Shown: piece after piece, positions 41,393-50,882 of the stretch
Layout: each line of letters starts with the position of its first letter
How positions within the stretch are numbered: position 1 is the first letter of the stretch
Assembly: GCA_035764725.1 (NCBI GenBank)
Contig: DASTYT010000047.1
Span: 62,001-126,000, forward strand
DNA: 64,000 nt
Origin: Candidatus Methylomirabilota bacterium
GTDB taxonomy: Bacteria; Methylomirabilota; Methylomirabilia; Rokubacteriales; CSP1-6
Direction of reading: 5' to 3'
Notes under the pieces: model-generated
The model's input: only the letters and a program-made list of their open reading frames with translations
Database searches by the model: none
Told to the model about the DNA's origin: nothing
Program-made: the position numbers and the translations under genes

Positions 41393-42363
41393 CGCGACCG
41401 CTCCCGGCACGGACCGTCGGCGTCACGGCGGCCCTGACCTTCGCGCTCGTGCTGACCTTGCCAGCCCTCGCGCAGCCCGTCGCGAGGACGTACCGGATCG
41501 GATGGCTCAGCACCTTCTCGCATCCCATGCTCGAGCCCTTTCGTGAAGGACTGCGCGCCCACGGGTACGTGGAAGGACAGAACCTCGTCATCGAGCAGCG
41601 CTACGCTGACGGCAAGCTCGAGCGCCTCCCGTCACTTGCCGACCAGCTCGTTCTCCTCCGGCTCGACGTGCTGGTGGTATCGGGGCGCGCCACGACCATG
41701 GCAGCGCGAGATCACGCCAGCCGTGTCCCGATCGTCTTCGTCACCGGCGACCCCGTGGCCGACGGCGTGGTGACGAACCTCGCCAGGCCGGGCGGAAATA
41801 TGACGGGAATGGCGCTCATGACGCACGAGATCGCTGCCAAGTGGGTCGAGCTGGCACGCGACGCGCTGGGCGCAAGCCGGATCGGCATCGTCGCCGATCC
41901 TGGTGGGGGCAAGGCGCAGCGGCTCAGCGCCGAGCAGGCCGCGCGTCAGCTGGGCCTCGAGTGGCACATCCTGGAAGTGGGAACGGAGGACGGCATCGAG
42001 CGCGCCTTCCAGGCGGCGGCGCGGCGCCGCGTCCAGGCGCTCATCTTCCTCTCGTCTCCATTCTTCGCACGCGAGCGTTCGCGTCTCGTCGGAGCGGCCG
42101 CCCGGCACCGGCAGCCCGTCATCTACGAGCATCGGGACTTCGTGGACAGCGGCGGCCTCATGTCCTACGGCCCAAACGTGCGTGACGTCTTCCGGCGAGC
42201 CGCCGCTCAGGTCGACAAGATTCTCAAGGGCGCCCAGGCCGGAGACCTCCCCGTCGAGCAGCCCACCAAGCTCGAGCTCGTGATCAATCTGAAGGCAGCC
42301 CGCCCACTCGGCCTCACGTTCCCCCAGTCGGTGCTTGTCAGAGCCGACGCCGTGCTCCAGTGA
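41389..42363 (+). CDS. ABC transporter substrate-binding protein, TrpX/PF04392 type
   Basis: A 324-residue extracytoplasmic binding protein with a signal peptide (about 1-29, ending ALAQ). The mature start TYRIGWLSTFSH and the segments GRATTMAARDH and PIVFVTGDPVADGVV NLARPGGNMTG are characteristic of the TrpX-like ABC_sub_bind family. No cognate permease or ATPase is present in the window next to it. ATGA overlap with the amidohydrolase indicates co-translation; the likely ligand is an aromatic or cyclic acid handled by the operon. Confidence 0.85.
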   Translation: MTRPLPARTVGVTAALTFALVLTLPALAQPVARTYRIGWLSTFSHPMLEPFREGLRAHGYVEGQNLVIEQRYADGKLERLPSLADQLVLLRLDVLVVSGRATTMAARDHASRVPIVFVTGDPVADGVVTNLARPGGNMTGMALMTHEIAAKWVELARDALGASRIGIVADPGGGKAQRLSAEQAARQLGLEWHILEVGTEDGIERAFQAAARRRVQALIFLSSPFFARERSRLVGAAARHRQPVIYEHRDFVDSGGLMSYGPNVRDVFRRAAAQVDKILKGAQAGDLPVEQPTKLELVINLKAARPLGLTFPQSVLVRADAVLQ

Positions 42364-42394
42364 CACGGCCGGCCTGCACCTAAGCGAGGCGCAG

Positions 42395-43750
42395 ATGGCT
42401 CAGGACCTTCGCAGCTACCTGGACGCGGTGAAGACGCGCAAGGGGGACGACGTGCAGGTCGTCACCCAGGAAGTGGACCCCGCCTTCGAGATCACGGCGA
42501 TCGTGGTGAAACTCGAGCGGGAGCTCAAGCGCCGGCCCGTGCTGCTGTTCGAGAAGGTCAAGGGCACGCGCTTCCCCGTGCTGACGAATCTCCACGCGAG
42601 CCGCTCCCGCCTCGCCGCGGCCATGCGCTGCGCGCCGGACGCGATGCTGAAAACGTATCTCGCCGCCATGGACAAGCCCATTCCGCCGAAGGTGGTGGGG
42701 ACCGGGCCCGTGAAGGATGTCGTGCTCACGGGCGACCGGATCGATCTTCACGATCTCCCCCAGATCGTCCATCACGAAGGGGATGCGGGCGTCTACCTCA
42801 CCTCGGCGATCTCGTTCGCCAAGGATCCCGCCGGCGAGACGTGGAACTGCGCCTACAACCGCCTCATGATCAAGGGGCGCGACACCACGTCCATCCACCT
42901 CACGCTGGGGAAGCATCTCTGGGAGTTCTCCAAGATCGCCGAGGCGCGCGGCGAGGCGCTGCCGGTCGCCTTCGCCATCGGCGTCCACCCAGCGATCGCC
43001 CTGGGCTCGCTCGCCATCGGGTCCATCGACGAGGACGAGCGGGCCATCATGGGCGCGCTCCTCGGCGAGCCACTGGAGCTCGTGAAGTGCGAGACCTCCG
43101 ACGTGCTGGCTCCCGCGCACGCGGAGATGATCATCGAGGCGGAGATCCTGCCGGGGGCGCGCACGCCGGAGGGGCCGTTCGGGGAGTTCACCGGCTACAG
43201 CCTGGGGCAGCGCGACCGCGAGGTCGTGAAGGTGAATGCCATCACCCACCGCGCCGGCGCCTGGTTCCAGGACATCACGGTGGCGCACCTCGATCACATG
43301 CTGCTCTCCACCATCCCGATGGAGGCGAATCTCTACCGCGCCGTCCGGGCCATGGTGCCCTCGGTGAAGGCGGTGCGCGTGCCCGGGCCCTTCACCTGCT
43401 ACGTCTCGATCGAGCAGCGCCTCCCCGGCCAGGCCAAGAACGCCATCCTCGCCGTGCTCGGCGCGGACCTCTACATGAAGCGGGTGGTGGTGGTCGATCA
43501 CGACGTGGACGTGTTCGACGATCGCCAGGTGAACTGGGCGCTCGCCACGCGCTGCCAGCCCGACCGCGATATCACCGTGATCACCCACGCCCGCGGCTCG
43601 GACCTCGACCCCTCCACCAAGGAGGACGGCTACTCGGCGAAGTGGGGCGTGGACGCGACGGCCAAGCCCTCGCTCGCCGCCTACACGCCGCGCCACCGCG
43701 TGCCGCCCGAGGTGGCGCAGCGGCTCGACCTCAAGGCCTTCGGGCTGTAG
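42395..43750 (+). CDS. UbiD family prenyl-FMN-dependent decarboxylase
   Basis: A 451-residue UbiD-type reversible decarboxylase. The catalytic triad is intact: R156 in AYNRLM, E259 and E264 in PEGPFGEFTGY, five residues apart as in Fdc1. The metal/prenyl-FMN region WNCAYNR is also conserved. It needs prenylated FMN from UbiX, which is not in this window. Aromatic or alpha,beta-unsaturated acids are typical substrates. ATG 42395 is chosen as the family start; an in-frame ATG 42335 overlaps the preceding gene. It lies 31 bases after the binding-protein gene. Confidence 0.88.
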   Translation: MAQDLRSYLDAVKTRKGDDVQVVTQEVDPAFEITAIVVKLERELKRRPVLLFEKVKGTRFPVLTNLHASRSRLAAAMRCAPDAMLKTYLAAMDKPIPPKVVGTGPVKDVVLTGDRIDLHDLPQIVHHEGDAGVYLTSAISFAKDPAGETWNCAYNRLMIKGRDTTSIHLTLGKHLWEFSKIAEARGEALPVAFAIGVHPAIALGSLAIGSIDEDERAIMGALLGEPLELVKCETSDVLAPAHAEMIIEAEILPGARTPEGPFGEFTGYSLGQRDREVVKVNAITHRAGAWFQDITVAHLDHMLLSTIPMEANLYRAVRAMVPSVKAVRVPGPFTCYVSIEQRLPGQAKNAILAVLGADLYMKRVVVVDHDVDVFDDRQVNWALATRCQPDRDITVITHARGSDLDPSTKEDGYSAKWGVDATAKPSLAAYTPRHRVPPEVAQRLDLKAFGL

Positions 43751-43765
43751 CGGACGCGCCAGCGC

Positions 43766-45193
43766 GTGGCGGTGATGAAGGTGCCCGGCGTGCTCGCCGC
43801 ACTGACGGAGGCGGCCCGCGCCCGGCCCGACGACGACGCCCTGTTCGAGGCCGACCGCGTGCTCACCTGGCGCGGGCTGGCGCGGCGCGCGGGCGGCGTG
43901 GGGCGCCGGCTGGCCGCCGATGGCATCGGTCCGGGCGACCGCGTGGCCATCACGCTGCCCAACGGCTGGCGATTCGCGGTCGCGCTGCTCGGCGCGCTCG
44001 GCACGGGCGCGACCGTGACCCCGCTCAACCCGGCGCTGTCGCCGGACGAGCGCGCGCGCACGCTGGCCGATCTCCGGCCGCGGCTCACCCTCGACACGGT
44101 GGGCGAGGGGCAGGGCGAGATGGAGGAATGGGCACGCCCGGTCGATCCGGCATCCGCCGCCCTCATCCTCTACACCTCGGGGAGCACCGGGCGGCCCAAG
44201 GGGGCGGTGCTGTCGCATGGCGCGCTCGACGCCGCGCTGGAGTCGTGGGCCGGGCCCGTGATGGCGCTGACGACGGCAGACTGTGTGCTCGCCGCCCTGC
44301 CGCTGTCGCATTCCTTCGGGATCAACGGAGCCCTGCTCGCGCCGCTGCTGGCGGGGGCCCGCGTGGCCGTCGTCGAGTCCTTCGCGCCGCCCGCCGTGCT
44401 CGCCGCCATCGCCCGGCATCGCGTCACCGTGCTGCCTGCTGTCGCCACGATGTTCCGGCGTCTTCTCGAGGCGCCCGCGCTCGCCGAGACGGACCTCGCG
44501 AGCCTGCGCCACGGCCTGTCCGGCGCGGCCCCCTGCCCCTGGGAGCTGGCGGAGGCGTGGCAGCGGCGCACCGGCGTGCGTATCCTGCGCGGCTACGGCA
44601 TGACCGAGCTGTTCCGCCCGATCTCGTTCCTGGCCGGCGACGCGCGAGAGATTCCGGACTCCATCGGCCGCGCCGTGCCCGGCGTGGAGCTGCGGGTGGT
44701 CGACGACGAACACCGCGCGCTCGCCCCGGGGATGACGGGCGAGCTCTGGATCCGCACGCCCGCCGCCATGGACGGCTATCTGGAGAATCCGGAGGAGACC
44801 CGCGCCGTGCTCGTCGACGGCTGGTTCCGCACCGGCGATCTGGCCACGATCTCGCCCGACGGGTTCGTGACCATCGTGGGCCGCAAGAAGGAGCTGATCC
44901 TGCGCGGCGGCTACTCGGTGGTGCCCGGTGAGGTGGAGGCGGCGCTGCTGGATCATCCCGCGGTGGCCGAGGCCGCGGTCATCGGGGTCCCCCACGCCGA
45001 CCTGGGTGAAGAGGTCGCGGCCTTCGTGACGCTGCGGGCCGGCGCCAGCGCCGATCCCGGGGAGCTCATCGCTCACTGCCGGGCGCGCCTGGCGGGCTAC
45101 AAGTACCCGCGGCGCGTCACCGTGGTCGCGGCACTCCCCAAGAGCAGCACGGGCAAGGTGCTGAAGGGACAGCTGACCGCCGAGGTCCGCTGA
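43766..45193 (+). CDS. Acyl/aryl-CoA ligase (AMP-forming)
   Basis: A 475-residue ANL-superfamily ligase with intact motifs: phosphate loop YTSGSTGRPKG, ALPLSHSFGINGAL, GYGMTELFRP, WFRTGDLATISPDGF, and C-terminal KSSTGKVLKG with the catalytic lysine. Compact for the family. Directly after a UbiD decarboxylase, so an aromatic or unsaturated acid is a reasonable substrate guess. GTG 43766 is the longest start; ATG 43775 is also possible. It converges on the NUDIX gene. Confidence 0.85.
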   Translation: MAVMKVPGVLAALTEAARARPDDDALFEADRVLTWRGLARRAGGVGRRLAADGIGPGDRVAITLPNGWRFAVALLGALGTGATVTPLNPALSPDERARTLADLRPRLTLDTVGEGQGEMEEWARPVDPASAALILYTSGSTGRPKGAVLSHGALDAALESWAGPVMALTTADCVLAALPLSHSFGINGALLAPLLAGARVAVVESFAPPAVLAAIARHRVTVLPAVATMFRRLLEAPALAETDLASLRHGLSGAAPCPWELAEAWQRRTGVRILRGYGMTELFRPISFLAGDAREIPDSIGRAVPGVELRVVDDEHRALAPGMTGELWIRTPAAMDGYLENPEETRAVLVDGWFRTGDLATISPDGFVTIVGRKKELILRGGYSVVPGEVEAALLDHPAVAEAAVIGVPHADLGEEVAAFVTLRAGASADPGELIAHCRARLAGYKYPRRVTVVAALPKSSTGKVLKGQLTAEVR

Positions 45194-45217
45194 CTACTTC
45201 GGCTTGCGGGTGATGGG

Positions 45218-45236
45218 CCGGGTGGCTAGCACCCGG
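45218..45236. terminator. Hairpin between convergent genes
   Basis: A perfect 7-bp stem CCGGGTG / CACCCGG with loop GCTAG lies 24 bases after the ligase stop and overlaps the NUDIX stop codon from the other side. Position between convergent genes suggests a shared bidirectional terminator, but no T-tract follows in either direction. Confidence 0.4.
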
Positions 45237-45726
45237 GGCCAGTGTCGCCGCCCGGGGTGAGGCGGCGCTCGATCTCGTCGAGAAACGGCGCCTGGCTCTT
45301 GAGGATGCGCCGCCGCGCTTCGTCCAGCGTGAACCACGCCGCGCGATCGATCTCCGGGAATTCCTGCTGGCGGGCCGACCGCGGGGGCCATTCCATGGAG
45401 AACGTCACGCTCCGGATGGCGCCTGCGTCGAGATCGCCGCGCATCGCCCATGCATGGACGAGCTTGCCGCCCGCCTGGCGCCGGGGCGTCAAGGCCATGG
45501 CCTCCCCGCCCGGCGGCGGAAACCCCGTCTCCTCCTCGAACTCGCGCCGCGCCGCCGCGAGAGGATCCTCGCCTTCGGCGATCTCACCCTTGGGAATGGT
45601 CCAGGCGCCGGCGTCCTTCTTCGCCCAGTAGGGTCCGCCGGGATGCGCCAGAAGCACCTCGAGCCGTCCCGCGCGCTCGCGAAAGAGCAGGACCCCGGCG
45701 CTCACCTTCACGACGTTCCGACTCAC
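45226..45726 (-). CDS. NUDIX hydrolase
   Basis: A 166-residue pyrophosphohydrolase. The Nudix box [23 protein letters not shown] is complete with the REFEEE metal-binding core, preceded by AWTIPKG, which is typical of the diadenosine polyphosphate/MutT-like group. It hydrolyses nucleoside diphosphates linked to another moiety. GTG 45726 overlaps the TRIC gene stop as GTGA. It is the last gene of the 60-45 kb minus-strand operon; a housekeeping or CoA/ADP-ribose cleaning role is possible. Confidence 0.88.
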   Translation of the reverse strand: MSRNVVKVSAGVLLFRERAGRLEVLLAHPGGPYWAKKDAGAWTIPKGEIAEGEDPLAAARREFEEETGFPPPGGEAMALTPRRQAGGKLVHAWAMRGDLDAGAIRSVTFSMEWPPRSARQQEFPEIDRAAWFTLDEARRRILKSQAPFLDEIERRLTPGGDTGPGC

Positions 45727-46334
45727 CCCCGCGGGAGCTGGAACGCGGGCAGCTGCCAGCGGAAGAAGATGGCAAGGAGCCGCAGCGCAGCCACGGCAAC
45801 GACGCCGGCGACCACGGCACCAGTCCGACCGGCCCCCATCGCCTGCAGCACCAGATAGAGCGCGATACCCGCGATCGCGGCCGTCGCGTAGATCTCGCCC
45901 CGGCGCAGAATCAGCGGAACCTGCGCGGTGAGCACGTCGCGGAGCACCCCGCCCGCGACCCCGGTCATGGTCCCCATCAGCACGACGATAATCGGTGATA
46001 ACCCTGCGCTCTCCGCAATCTGGGCGCCCACGATGGCGAAGAGGGCAAGGCCCAGTGCGTCCGCCACCAGGACCGACCGTTCGAACGGCGGGAACACGCG
46101 AGCGAAGAGCACGGTCCCCAGCGCGGCCGCCGTGATCACGATCAGGTAGGTCGGGTCCTGGATCCAGAAGATCGGGTGGCGGTTCAGGAGAAGATCGCGC
46201 ACGGTGCCGCCGCCGATCGCGGTGAAGGAGGCGATCACGACCACGCCGAGCAGGTCAAGCCCCGCCCGGCCGGCGGCGATCGCGCCGCTGATCGCGAACA
46301 CGGCGACCCCGGCGAGGTCCAGCCAGTGCAGCAT
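45723..46334 (-). CDS. TRIC/YadS-family membrane protein (small cation or glycine channel)
   Basis: A 203-residue membrane protein with seven hydrophobic helices in two similar halves. The glycine-rich motifs [15 protein letters not shown] and [11 protein letters not shown] mark the bacterial TRIC (UPF0126/YadS) family of trimeric channels; some relatives have been linked to glycine or monovalent cation flux. ATG 46334 shares its A with the livM stop (TGATG). Its attachment to a LIV operon suggests a small-solute or ion balance role during amino acid uptake. Confidence 0.88.
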   Translation of the reverse strand: MLHWLDLAGVAVFAISGAIAAGRAGLDLLGVVVIASFTAIGGGTVRDLLLNRHPIFWIQDPTYLIVITAAALGTVLFARVFPPFERSVLVADALGLALFAIVGAQIAESAGLSPIIVVLMGTMTGVAGGVLRDVLTAQVPLILRRGEIYATAAIAGIALYLVLQAMGAGRTGAVVAGVVAVAALRLLAIFFRWQLPAFQLPRG

Positions 46335-47269
46335 CAGAGCGGACGGCGAATCAGCCGGGCCAGCTCGCCGACCACTCCCCGCCTGAAGGTCAGAACGCAC
46401 ACGACGAAGATCGCGCCCTGCACGACCGTCACCCAGGCGCCGAGCTGAGCGAGATAGTTCTCGAGCGCGATCACGATGAAGGCGCCGACCACCGGCCCGA
46501 ACACCGTGCCGAGACCGCCCAGGAGGGTCATCAGCACCACCTCGCCGGACATGGTCCAGTGCACGTCGGTCAGCGACGCGAGCTGGAACACGAGGACCTT
46601 GGTGCCCCCGGCCAGGCCCACCAGCGCGGTGGAGAGCACGAAGGCGATCAGCTTGTAATGGTCGGCCTTGTAGCCGAGCGACAGGGCCCGGGGCTCGTTC
46701 TCGCGGATGGCCTTGAGCACCTGACCGAACGGCGAGTGAATGGCGCGGTAGATCACGAGGAAGCCGAGGAGGAAGACGGCCAGGACCACGAAGTAGAGCG
46801 TGAAGGTCTGGTTGAGGTCGAGCAGGCCGAACAGGCGCCCGCGAGGAACGCCCTGAATCCCATCCTCGCCGTGGGTGAACGGCGCCTGGACGCAGAAGAA
46901 GAAGATCATCTGGGCCAGGGCGAGCGTGGTCATGGCGAAGTAGATGCCCTGGCGCCGGATGGCGATAACCCCGATGAGGAGACCGAGCACCGCCGCCACC
47001 ACCACGCCGGCGGCGAGGGCGGCCTCGGGCGGCCAGCCCCAGACCTTCGCCACATGCGCGGTGGCATAGCCCGCCGAGCCCAGGTACGCGGCGTGGCCGA
47101 ACGAGAGCAGGCCCACGTAGCCGAGAAGGAGGTTGAAGGCGCAGGCGAAGAGGCCGAAGCAGAGCGCTTTCATGAGGAACACCGGATAGACAACGAACGG
47201 CGCCACCACGAAGAAGAGCACCATCAGCGCGAAGGCGACCGCCTGATGACGCGGGCGGACGCGCGCCAT
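46334..47269 (-). CDS. livM: LIV-type permease LivM (cassette C)
   Basis: A 311-residue permease with about ten helices, signature [22 protein letters not shown] and loop [22 protein letters not shown]. It lacks the hydrophilic head seen in cassettes A and B, so it belongs to the ordinary branched-chain amino acid group. Its ATG directly abuts the livH stop (TAGATG). It pairs with LivH at 47270-48157. Confidence 0.9.
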   Translation of the reverse strand: MARVRPRHQAVAFALMVLFFVVAPFVVYPVFLMKALCFGLFACAFNLLLGYVGLLSFGHAAYLGSAGYATAHVAKVWGWPPEAALAAGVVVAAVLGLLIGVIAIRRQGIYFAMTTLALAQMIFFFCVQAPFTHGEDGIQGVPRGRLFGLLDLNQTFTLYFVVLAVFLLGFLVIYRAIHSPFGQVLKAIRENEPRALSLGYKADHYKLIAFVLSTALVGLAGGTKVLVFQLASLTDVHWTMSGEVVLMTLLGGLGTVFGPVVGAFIVIALENYLAQLGAWVTVVQGAIFVVCVLTFRRGVVGELARLIRRPL

Positions 47270-48157
47270 CTACTGCGCCCGCCCGAAGAGGCCGGCGGGC
47301 TTCACCAGCAGCACGAGCGCCATGATCACGAAGATGACGGTGTTCGACGCCTCCGGGTAGAAGACCTTGGTGAGCCCTTCGATGATGCCGAGGCCGAACC
47401 CCGTGATGATCGACCCCATGATCGAGCCCATCCCGCCGATCACCACCACCGCGAACACCACCACGATCAGGTCGCTGCCCATGAGGGGATTGACCTGGTA
47501 GATGGGCGCGGCCATCACGCCGGCGAGGGCGGCGAGCGCGACCCCGAAGCCGTAGGTGAGCGTGATCATGCGCGGCACGTTGATGCCGAAGGCCTGCACG
47601 AGGGTCGGATTCTCGGTGGCGGCGCGGAGATAGGAGCCCAGCCGTGTGCGCTCGATGATGAACCAGGTACCGAGGCACACCGCGAGGGAGAACCCGATGA
47701 CCCAGGCGCGGTAGTTCGGCAGGAACATGAAGCCGAGGTTCTGGCCGCCGGCGAGCTGGGGCGGCATCGCGTAGGGCAGGCCGGATGAGCCGAACTGGTT
47801 CCGGAAGAGCCCCTGGACGATCAGGGCGAGGCCGAAGGTCAGCAGCAGCCCGTAGAGATGATCGAGCTGGTAGAGCCGCTTGAGCATGGTGCGCTCGAGC
47901 ACCATCCCGATGATTCCCACCACGATGGGGGCGATGAGCAGCGCCCACCAGTAGCCGAGGCCGGAGTACTGGAGGAGGAACCACGCCGCGAAGGCGCCCA
48001 TCATGTACTGGGCGCCGTGGGTGAAGTTGATGATGTTGAGGAGGCCGAAGATGACGGCGAGGCCGAGGCTCAGGAGGGCGTAGAACGAGCCGTTGATGAG
48101 GCCGATCAGGAGCTGGCCGAAGAGGGCCTGCGGCGGGATGCCGAGGAGCGGGATCAT
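47270..48157 (-). CDS. livH: LIV-type permease LivH (cassette C)
   Basis: A 295-residue permease with motifs [30 protein letters not shown] near the start and [20 protein letters not shown] in the cytoplasmic loop. Lies 25 bases after livK. Together with livM, livG, livF and livK it makes a complete transporter, in an operon with branched-chain aminotransferase, which supports amino acid uptake. Confidence 0.9.
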   Translation of the reverse strand: MIPLLGIPPQALFGQLLIGLINGSFYALLSLGLAVIFGLLNIINFTHGAQYMMGAFAAWFLLQYSGLGYWWALLIAPIVVGIIGMVLERTMLKRLYQLDHLYGLLLTFGLALIVQGLFRNQFGSSGLPYAMPPQLAGGQNLGFMFLPNYRAWVIGFSLAVCLGTWFIIERTRLGSYLRAATENPTLVQAFGINVPRMITLTYGFGVALAALAGVMAAPIYQVNPLMGSDLIVVVFAVVVIGGMGSIMGSIITGFGLGIIEGLTKVFYPEASNTVIFVIMALVLLVKPAGLFGRAQ

Positions 48158-48182
48158 CGCCGCCGCAGGGCCTCGTCGACCC

Positions 48183-49391
48183 TTACTTCTTCACGAGCGG
48201 ACAGTCGCCCTGGTCCAGCGGCCGGAAGGCCTGCTCGGCCGGAATGGTCGCGCGCAGCTTGTAGTAGTCCCACGGCCCCTTGGACTCCGCGGGCTTCTTC
48301 ACCTCGAAGAGGTAGGCGGGGTGGATCTTGCGGCCGTCGACCCGGATGGTTCCCTTGCCGAACAGGGGGTCGTCGGTCGGGGTCGCCTTCATCTTCTCGA
48401 TGACCTTGGTCCCGTCGTCCGACTTCAACGCCTCCACGGCCTTGAGGTAGTGCAGCACCGACGCGTAGACGCCGGCGTGGATCATCGTGGGGTGAACGCC
48501 CCGGTTGCGCTCGGCGAACTTCTTGGCGAAGGCGCGGGTCTTATCGTTGGTGTCCCAGTAGAACGTCTCGGTGAAGATCAGGCCCTGCGCGGTGGGCAGG
48601 CCCAGCGCGTGCACGTCGGTGATGAAGACGAGCAGGCCGGCGAGGTTCTGCCCGCCCCGGACGATGCCGAACTCCGAGGCCTGCTTGATGGAGTTCGTGG
48701 TGTCGCCGCCCGCATTGGCGAGGCCGATGATCTTGGCCTTGGACGCCTGGGCCTGGAGGAGGAACGACGAGAAGTCGGCGGTGTTCAGCGGGTGCCGCAC
48801 CTTGCCGAGCACCTTGCCGCCGTTCTTCAGCACCACCGCCTCGACGTCGCGCTCGAGGGCGTGGCCGAAGGCGTAGTCCGCGGTGATGAAGAACCAGGTG
48901 TCGCCGCCGGTCTTCACGATGGCGTTGCCGGTGCCGTTGGCGAGGGCCCAGGTGTCGTACGTCCAGTGAATGGTGTTGGGCGAGCACGCCTTGCCGGTGA
49001 GGTCCGACGTGGCCGCGCCCGAGACGAGGAAGGCCTTGCCCTTGTCGCGCGTGACCTGGTTGACGGCGAGGGCCACCGCGGAGTTGGGCACGTCCACGAT
49101 CACGTCAACCTTGTCGGCGTCGTACCACTGCCGCGCGATGGCGGAGCCGACGTCGGCCTTGTTCTGGTGGTCGGCGAAGATGATCTCGACCTTGAGGCCC
49201 TTTGCGGCCGCGCCGTAGTCCTCCACCGCCATGCGGGCAGCCAGTACCGAGCCCTGCCCGGTGAGGTCCGCGTAGAGGCTGGACTGGTCGTTGAGCACGC
49301 CGATCTTGACGACGCCGTCCGAGACCTCGGCGGCGGCCGGCCCCGCGGCAAGCAGCACCGCCGCGAGGATGAGGGCGATCCGGAATGTCAT
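48183..49391 (-). CDS. livK: LIV-type periplasmic binding protein LivK (cassette C)
   Basis: A 402-residue type I periplasmic binding protein with a signal peptide (residues 1-21, GPAAA|EV). The mature part starts VVKIGVLNDQSSLYADLTGQGS, the usual LivK/UrtA-like opening. ATG 49391 is preceded by AAAGGAG at the right distance; ATG 49409 further upstream overlaps that site. Given the operon, leucine, isoleucine or valine are the likely ligands. It is not close to the cassette A and B binding proteins. Confidence 0.9.
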   Translation of the reverse strand: MTFRIALILAAVLLAAGPAAAEVSDGVVKIGVLNDQSSLYADLTGQGSVLAARMAVEDYGAAAKGLKVEIIFADHQNKADVGSAIARQWYDADKVDVIVDVPNSAVALAVNQVTRDKGKAFLVSGAATSDLTGKACSPNTIHWTYDTWALANGTGNAIVKTGGDTWFFITADYAFGHALERDVEAVVLKNGGKVLGKVRHPLNTADFSSFLLQAQASKAKIIGLANAGGDTTNSIKQASEFGIVRGGQNLAGLLVFITDVHALGLPTAQGLIFTETFYWDTNDKTRAFAKKFAERNRGVHPTMIHAGVYASVLHYLKAVEALKSDDGTKVIEKMKATPTDDPLFGKGTIRVDGRKIHPAYLFEVKKPAESKGPWDYYKLRATIPAEQAFRPLDQGDCPLVKK

Positions 49392-49431
49392 ATTGCTGAC
49401 TCCTTTCATGACTGGCAATTCGAGCGCCGCA

Positions 49432-50133
49432 TTATACCCCGAGGTAGTCGTGGAGCCGGGGCATGCTCGCGGCCAAGTCGGCATTGGCGATCTGGTCCAC
49501 CACCCGGCCGTGCTCCATCACGTAGTGCCGGTCGGCCACGGTGGCGGCGAAGCGGAAGTTCTGCTCCACGAGGAGGACGGTGAAGCCCGCCTCCTTCAGG
49601 CGGCGAATGGTCGCGCCAATCTGCTGCACGATCACCGGAGCGAGGCCCTCGGTGGGCTCGTCGAGGAGGAGCAGGCGGGCGCCGGTGCGCAGGATACGGG
49701 CGATGGCCAGCATCTGCTGCTCGCCACCCGAGAGCTTGGTGCCTTGGCTCCGGAGGCGCTCCTTGAGGTTGGGGAACAGCCCGAAGATCGCGGGGCCGTC
49801 GAGACCGCCGGGCGCGACCACCGGCGGCAGCCGGAGGTTCTCGTCCACGTTGAGGCTGGCGAAGATGCCGCGCTCCTCGGGGCAGAACGCGATGCCCAGC
49901 CGCGCGATGGCGTTGGACGGCCGGCCGATCAGCTCCGCGTCGCCCAGGCGCACCGAGCCGCGCCGCTTGCGCACGATGCCCATGATGGACTTGAGCGTGG
50001 TGGTCTTCCCCGCCCCGTTCCGGCCCAGCAGGGTCACCACCTCCCCCGAGCGGACCTCGAGGTCCACCCCGTGCAGGATGTGGGACTCGTCGTACCAGGC
50101 CTCGAGGCCGCGGACGGTGAGGAGCGCGCTCAC
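49432..50133 (-). CDS. livF: LIV-type ABC transporter ATPase LivF (cassette C)
   Basis: A 233-residue ABC ATPase of normal LivF length: Walker A GRNGAGKTTTLK, CPEERGIFASL, signature LSGGEQQM, Walker B LLLLDEPTEGLAP, switch LLVEQN. It lacks the basic C-terminal tail of the other two LivF proteins. GTG 50133 overlaps the livG stop as GTGA. A TATAAT occurs across its stop codon on the coding strand, just before livK. Confidence 0.9.
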   Translation of the reverse strand: MSALLTVRGLEAWYDESHILHGVDLEVRSGEVVTLLGRNGAGKTTTLKSIMGIVRKRRGSVRLGDAELIGRPSNAIARLGIAFCPEERGIFASLNVDENLRLPPVVAPGGLDGPAIFGLFPNLKERLRSQGTKLSGGEQQMLAIARILRTGARLLLLDEPTEGLAPVIVQQIGATIRRLKEAGFTVLLVEQNFRFAATVADRHYVMEHGRVVDQIANADLAASMPRLHDYLGV

Positions 50134-50882
50134 ACGCCCGATCCCATGTACGCTTGGATCACCTCGGGGTTGCGCGACACCGTCTGGTAGTCACCCTCGG
50201 CGAGCACCTCGCCCCGCGCGAGCACGGTGATGTGGTCCGAGAGGTTCTCCACCACGCTGAGATTGTGCTCGACCATGAGGACGGTGCGGTCGGCGGCCAC
50301 GCGCTTGATGAGGGCGGAGATGCGCTCCACGTCCTCGTGGGTCATCCCCGCGGTGGGCTCGTCGAGCAGCATCATCTCGGGCTCGAGCGCGAGAGTGGTG
50401 GCGATCTCGAGGGCGCGTTTGCGCCCGTAGGGCAGCTCCACCGCCGTGGCGGGGGCCAGCTCGGCCAGCCCCACCGCCTCGATGAGAGTCAGGGCCCGCT
50501 CGTCCAGCGCCTCCAGCGCCCGCTCCGATCTCCAAAAATCGAAGGAGTTTCCGCGGCGCCGCTGCAGCGCGATGCGCACGTTCTCCAGCACGGTGAGGTG
50601 CGGGAACACCGCGGAGATCTGGAACGAGCGCACGAGGCCGAGGCGCGCGATGACTGCGGGGCTCGAGCCCGTGATGTCGCGGCCCTGGAAGCGGATGCGG
50701 CCCCGCGTGGGGGTGAGGAAGTGCGTGAGCAGGTTGAAGCAGGTGGTCTTGCCCGCGCCGTTCGGGCCGATCAGCGCGTGGATGCTCCCGCGGCGCACGC
50801 GGAGGGTGACATCCTTCACGGCGACGAAGCCGCGGAACTCCTTGGTCAGCCCCTCCGTCTCAAGGATGTAGTCGGCGGCCAT
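50130..50882 (-). CDS. livG: LIV-type ABC transporter ATPase LivG (cassette C)
   Basis: A 250-residue ABC ATPase: Walker A GPNGAGKTTCFN, LVRSFQISAVFPHLTV, ELPYGRKRALEIATTLAL, Walker B MMLLDEPTAGM, switch LMVEHNLSVV. ATG 50882 shares its A with the crotonase stop (TGATG). First transporter gene in this operon, immediately after the catabolic genes, so transport and catabolism are co-translated. Confidence 0.9.
   Translation of the reverse strand: MAADYILETEGLTKEFRGFVAVKDVTLRVRRGSIHALIGPNGAGKTTCFNLLTHFLTPTRGRIRFQGRDITGSSPAVIARLGLVRSFQISAVFPHLTVLENVRIALQRRRGNSFDFWRSERALEALDERALTLIEAVGLAELAPATAVELPYGRKRALEIATTLALEPEMMLLDEPTAGMTHEDVERISALIKRVAADRTVLMVEHNLSVVENLSDHITVLARGEVLAEGDYQTVSRNPEVIQAYMGSGV

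Noticed and set aside
49431..49436. TATAAT on the minus strand just before livK of cassette C
   Set aside because: It spans the livF stop codon (GTATAAT) and has no recognisable -35 box at 16-18 bases; an internal promoter is possible but not supported.
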